Assembly: GCA_937998045.1 (NCBI GenBank)
Contig: CALKVG010000067.1
Coordinates: 1-8,869 of the forward strand
Source: an uncultured Myxococcales bacterium
Lineage (GTDB): Bacteria; Myxococcota_A; Polyangia; Polyangiales; Polyangiaceae
Direction of reading: 5' to 3'
Length of the DNA: 8,869 nt
Part shown: positions 6,704-8,869 of the stretch, in pieces
How the letters are laid out: every line of letters starts with the position of its first letter
Position numbering within the stretch: the stretch's first letter is position 1
Notes under the pieces: generated by a model
What the model saw: only the letters and a program-made list of their open reading frames with translations
What the model was told of the DNA's origin: nothing
Databases searched by the model: none
Made by a program: the position numbers and the translations under genes

Positions 6704-6712
6704 GGGCGCGGC
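6690..6712. terminator. GC-rich hairpin in the convergent gap; possible bidirectional terminator
   Basis: GCCGCGC (6690-6696) and GCGCGGC (6706-6712) pair over 7 bp with a nine-base loop that contains the sigma-factor TAG. The convergent stop codons are only 16 bases apart, so some terminator is expected here. There is no T-run on either side, so it is not a classical intrinsic terminator. Confidence 0.25.
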
Positions 6713-6719
6713 CTAACGC

Positions 6720-7289
6720 TCAACGCGGGCTGCTCCAGAGGAGGTGCGCGGTCGTCACGAGGTCGCCTTCCCAGCACTTGGAAGTGAACGCCGCCCGCAC
6801 GTCACCAGCGCCCGCGACTTCGAGCAGGCGCTCGAAGAACCCCATCGTCTGCCATGACGCGGCCTCCTCGGCGCGCCCACTCATCCCGTAAGAGATGACG
6901 AGCGAAGCCTCTCCGTCAGTCAGCTCGGTGATCTCGAGCGCCGAGTAGTCGAAGAAGCTCGCGCGCAGGACCCGAAAGCGCATCAGCGTGTCCATCGGAT
7001 CGCCGGCAGCGAGGAGGTTCGGGTGCTTCGCGCAGAGCCAGTCGATCTGCGCGCGTCCCCACGCGCGGATCGTCTCGAGGTCGGGTCCGATCTCCGCGAG
7101 GATCGCGAGCCCCATCCGCTCGAAGGTATCCATGGGGTACCAGGCATCCGGTTCGACGCGTGCGACCAGGTAGCTGAGGTCGCGCTCGGTGAGATGCCGG
7201 GTCCATTCGCCCGGCTTGTACGCGCGGATCATCCGCACGTAGTCGACGAAGAGCGTTCCCTTGACGTGGCGTTCGGGGACAGCTGCCAA
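6720..7289 (-). CDS. DUF2378/TIGR02265-like myxobacterial protein of unknown function
   Basis: A 189-residue protein with no signal peptide or membrane helix, so probably cytoplasmic. The pattern fits the Myxococcales-restricted DUF2378 (TIGR02265) family as I remember it: an opening VKGTLFVDYVRMIR, a central DAWYPMDTFERMGLAILAEI (48-67), a helical DPMDTLMRFRVLRASFFDY (97-115), then MGFFERLLEVAGA (149-161) and an ending FTSKCWEGDLVTTAHLLW. That ending resembles the last strands of V4R/HNOB-type ligand-binding folds, where a helix is followed by C..GD; this is inference. The start is a TTG at 7289: an in-frame stop lies at 7302-7304 and the next starts would cut off the conserved VKGT opening. 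GGAG abuts the TTG with no spacer, so translation may be weak. It converges with the sigma gene and diverges from the kinase gene. Family assignment is moderate; function is unknown. Confidence 0.7.
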   Translation of the reverse strand: MAAVPERHVKGTLFVDYVRMIRAYKPGEWTRHLTERDLSYLVARVEPDAWYPMDTFERMGLAILAEIGPDLETIRAWGRAQIDWLCAKHPNLLAAGDPMDTLMRFRVLRASFFDYSALEITELTDGEASLVISYGMSGRAEEAASWQTMGFFERLLEVAGAGDVRAAFTSKCWEGDLVTTAHLLWSSPR

Positions 7290-7445
7290 CTCCAGACGAC
7301 GCTAGCACAACCCGCGCCGACCTGACGCCCCGCTCTAGACTCGCGCATGCCCTCGAGCCACGCGCGCTCGCGCGCGGTACGCTGGAGGGAAGAAGAGCGG
7401 AGTGCTCGATCTGGGGGAAGCGTCGGACAGCGGAGGGAGTACTCA
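7290..7445. other. Divergent intergenic region between the DUF2378-like gene and the kinase
   Basis: These 156 bases must hold the promoters of both flanking genes, or at least the kinase promoter. I see no convincing -35/-10 pair on either strand; TAGACT at 7336-7341 has no -35 at a proper distance. CGCGCG (7361-7366) and CGCGCG (7371-7376) form a 6 bp stem around CTCG, which may be chance in such GC-rich DNA. Confidence 0.4.
7432..7439 (+). promoter_or_regulatory. Strong Shine-Dalgarno for the kinase GTG start
   Basis: GGAGGGAG with a six-base spacer to GTG 7446. It decides the start of the kinase, which has no nearby ATG, and places the ATP-binding loop about 26 residues from the N-terminus as usual for this family. 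Confidence 0.8.
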
Positions 7446-8869
7446 GTGGCGAAAGTTACGGACCCGAAACTGCCCGAGTTGCCGTTCGATCGTCTGGGGG
7501 ACTACGACGTCCTCGCAGCCATCTCGGAGGGAGGGATGGGCAGCGTGTGGTTGGGCCGCTCCACCGCTCGCCCGGGCGAGCTCGTGGCCCTCAAGGTGAT
7601 TCGGGCCGAGCACCGTCGAAACAAGGAGTTCGTGGCGATGCTGGTCGACGAGGCCGGGATCGCGTCCCGTCTGTCGCACCCGAACATCCTCGGCGTGCGC
7701 GCCTTCGGCGACGATGGCCAGCGCCATTTCCTCGTGATGGAGCTCTTGCGCGGACACACGCTCCTCGAGGTGTGGAACGCCGCCCACGCACGCGGGAAGC
7801 GTTTGCCCCTGGAGGTCGTCGCGTGGATCGGGGCTCGCGTCGCGGACGCTCTCCACTACGCGCACGAGCTGAAGGACGAGAGCGGCAAGCCGCTGAACGT
7901 GGTGCATCGCGACGTCAACCCGGCCAACGTCTTTCTCACGAAGGAGGGTGCGCCGAAGCTCATCGATTTCGGCCTCGCGAAGGCGCGCGATCGGATCGCG
8001 TCGACGGCGATCGGAGTCGTCAAAGGCAAGCTCGCGTACCTGTCGCCCGAGCAGACCCACGGGCGCCCCGCCGACCGGCGGTCCGACGTCTTTTCCCTGG
8101 GCGTGACGCTTTGGGAGGTCACACTCGACCGCCGGCTGTTCATGGACGGCAGCGACGTCGAGACGGTCCGTCGCGTCCGCGAGGCGCAGGTCCCCGACCC
8201 CGGGTCGCTCGTGGAGGGGTATCCGCCTGCGCTCGCGCAGGCCATCGTCCGCGCGCTCGCCCGCCAGCCTGAGGAGCGCTGGCAGACGGCGGCGCAGCTG
8301 CGGGATGCGCTCGACGCATTCGTGAAGAGCACCGGCAAGGCCGTCGACGGCGCGAGCGTGCGCGCCCTGCTCGCGGACACCTTCGGCGGAGAGCAGCGCG
8401 CGGACTGGGAGCGACTGGCCGACGAGGCAATCGCCGAGCAAGAGCGCACGCGCCTCTGGGAGGAGCGGAAAGAGCGCGCGCCCGCCGCAGCTCCGGCGAT
8501 GCCGTTCCCTCCCGCGGCGGCTCCGCCGAGGCCCGACCCGCCCGCGGCGGCTCCGCCCGTGCCCCTCGCGATCGAGCGGCGTCGGCCGCTGGTTTCGTCG
8601 CCGCCGCAGATCGCGGTCATCGTGGGGACCGCGACAGCCTCGGCGCTCGTCGCGGGGTTCGTCGCTCGAGGATGCGGACGCGGCGCCGAGCGCGGTCGCA
8701 TGGAGGAGCGCGTAGCGCGCATCGAGGGCGTCCTCGGGATCGGCGAGGCCGGGTTGCCGGCGACGAGCGGCGCGCCGCCGGACGCCGCGACCGTGGTCTC
8801 GGCCGACGACGACCGGCCCGGCGCGTGCGCGGTCGCGAAGATCGCCGGCTATCAGGCGTGGCAGGAGGC
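7446..8869 (+). CDS. Hanks-type Ser/Thr protein kinase with a single membrane helix (3' end missing)
   Basis: Transmembrane signalling kinase; 474 codons are visible and the frame runs off the right edge. The cytoplasmic kinase domain is about 20-297: Gly-rich loop SEGGMGSVWLG (27-37), ATP-anchoring Lys50 in VALKV, alpha-C Glu69, catalytic loop VHRDVNPANV with Asp156, DFG at 174-176, activation segment ending SPEQ (200-203), and Asp214 in RRSDVFSLG. The first Gly of GxGxxG is Ser27 and the usual Lys of HRDxKPxN is Asn158. An acidic/basic helical stretch (about 310-345) leads to a Pro/Ala linker of three decapeptide repeats (346-375), a membrane helix at about 389-407, a short coiled-coil-like segment (RMEERVARIEGVL) and an extracytoplasmic part of unknown fold. 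This is the common bacterial plan of cytoplasmic kinase and external sensor. Substrates cannot be inferred. The GTG start has an excellent ribosome-binding site. Confidence 0.93.
   Translation, partial: MAKVTDPKLPELPFDRLGDYDVLAAISEGGMGSVWLGRSTARPGELVALKVIRAEHRRNKEFVAMLVDEAGIASRLSHPNILGVRAFGDDGQRHFLVMELLRGHTLLEVWNAAHARGKRLPLEVVAWIGARVADALHYAHELKDESGKPLNVVHRDVNPANVFLTKEGAPKLIDFGLAKARDRIASTAIGVVKGKLAYLSPEQTHGRPADRRSDVFSLGVTLWEVTLDRRLFMDGSDVETVRRVREAQVPDPGSLVEGYPPALAQAIVRALARQPEERWQTAAQLRDALDAFVKSTGKAVDGASVRALLADTFGGEQRADWERLADEAIAEQERTRLWEERKERAPAAAPAMPFPPAAAPPRPDPPAAAPPVPLAIERRRPLVSSPPQIAVIVGTATASALVAGFVARGCGRGAERGRMEERVARIEGVLGIGEAGLPATSGAPPDAATVVSADDDRPGACAVAKIAGYQAWQE
8481..8570 (+). repeat. 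Three tandem 30 bp units encoding PAAAP decapeptides
   Basis: Units at 8481-8510, 8511-8540 and 8541-8570 encode PAAAPAMPFP, PAAAPPRPDP and PAAAPPVPLA. Units two and three share their first 17 bases exactly (CCCGCGGCGGCTCCGCC) and 24 of 30 overall; unit one is more diverged. They make the Pro/Ala linker between the kinase domain and the membrane helix. The DNA-level identity suggests recent in-frame duplication. Confidence 0.8.

Noticed and set aside
7361..7376. CGCGCG-CTCG-CGCGCG hairpin as an operator or small RNA
   Set aside because: Simple alternating CG arms arise often by chance here; no promoter or terminator frames it.
7443..8441. Antisense open frame of 332 codons opposite the kinase
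   Set aside because: The plus strand has every kinase motif in order plus a strong ribosome-binding site; the antisense product has no recognisable features.

Overview
The window is GC-rich coding DNA whose gene content fits a myxobacterium (Myxococcota, most likely class Polyangia). Three things point there: an S41 protease with a very long C-terminal tail of a kind I associate with myxobacteria, a protein resembling the Myxococcales-restricted DUF2378/TIGR02265 family, and a Hanks-type Ser/Thr kinase with an HRDVNPxN catalytic loop and a single membrane helix behind a Pro/Ala linker. No mobile elements, CRISPR arrays, rRNA or tRNA genes were seen. I cannot name the species.

Layout. Positions 1-241 hold what is probably the 3' end of an unrecognised gene ending in a Gly-rich tail. 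Positions 242-525 are a leader region without a convincing gene. A compact plus-strand block follows: a membrane-anchored PDZ/S41 protease (526-3681), pdxJ (3692-4423) and the bifunctional NAD(P)HX repair gene nnr (4433-5974). The gaps are only 10 and 9 bases and each downstream Shine-Dalgarno overlaps the previous stop codon, so the three are probably co-transcribed. An ECF-type sigma factor (6104-6703) comes 129 bases later. It converges with a minus-strand DUF2378-like gene (6720-7289). A 156-base divergent intergenic region then leads into the Ser/Thr kinase (7446 to beyond the right edge).

Functionally, the left half is housekeeping: envelope proteolysis, the last step of de novo vitamin B6 (PLP) synthesis, and repair of damaged nicotinamide cofactors. 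The right half is regulatory: a sigma factor with no visible anti-sigma partner, a lineage-restricted protein of unknown role and a transmembrane kinase. Nothing in the sequence proves that the regulatory genes form one pathway. I found no clear new multi-gene system. The points most worth following are the roughly 450-residue protease tail with an isolated Cys pair, the insertion in the protease N-terminal region, the absence of acpS between pdxJ and nnr, the partnerless ECF sigma factor, and the decapeptide repeat in the kinase linker. Three very long antisense open frames are judged to be codon-bias artefacts.
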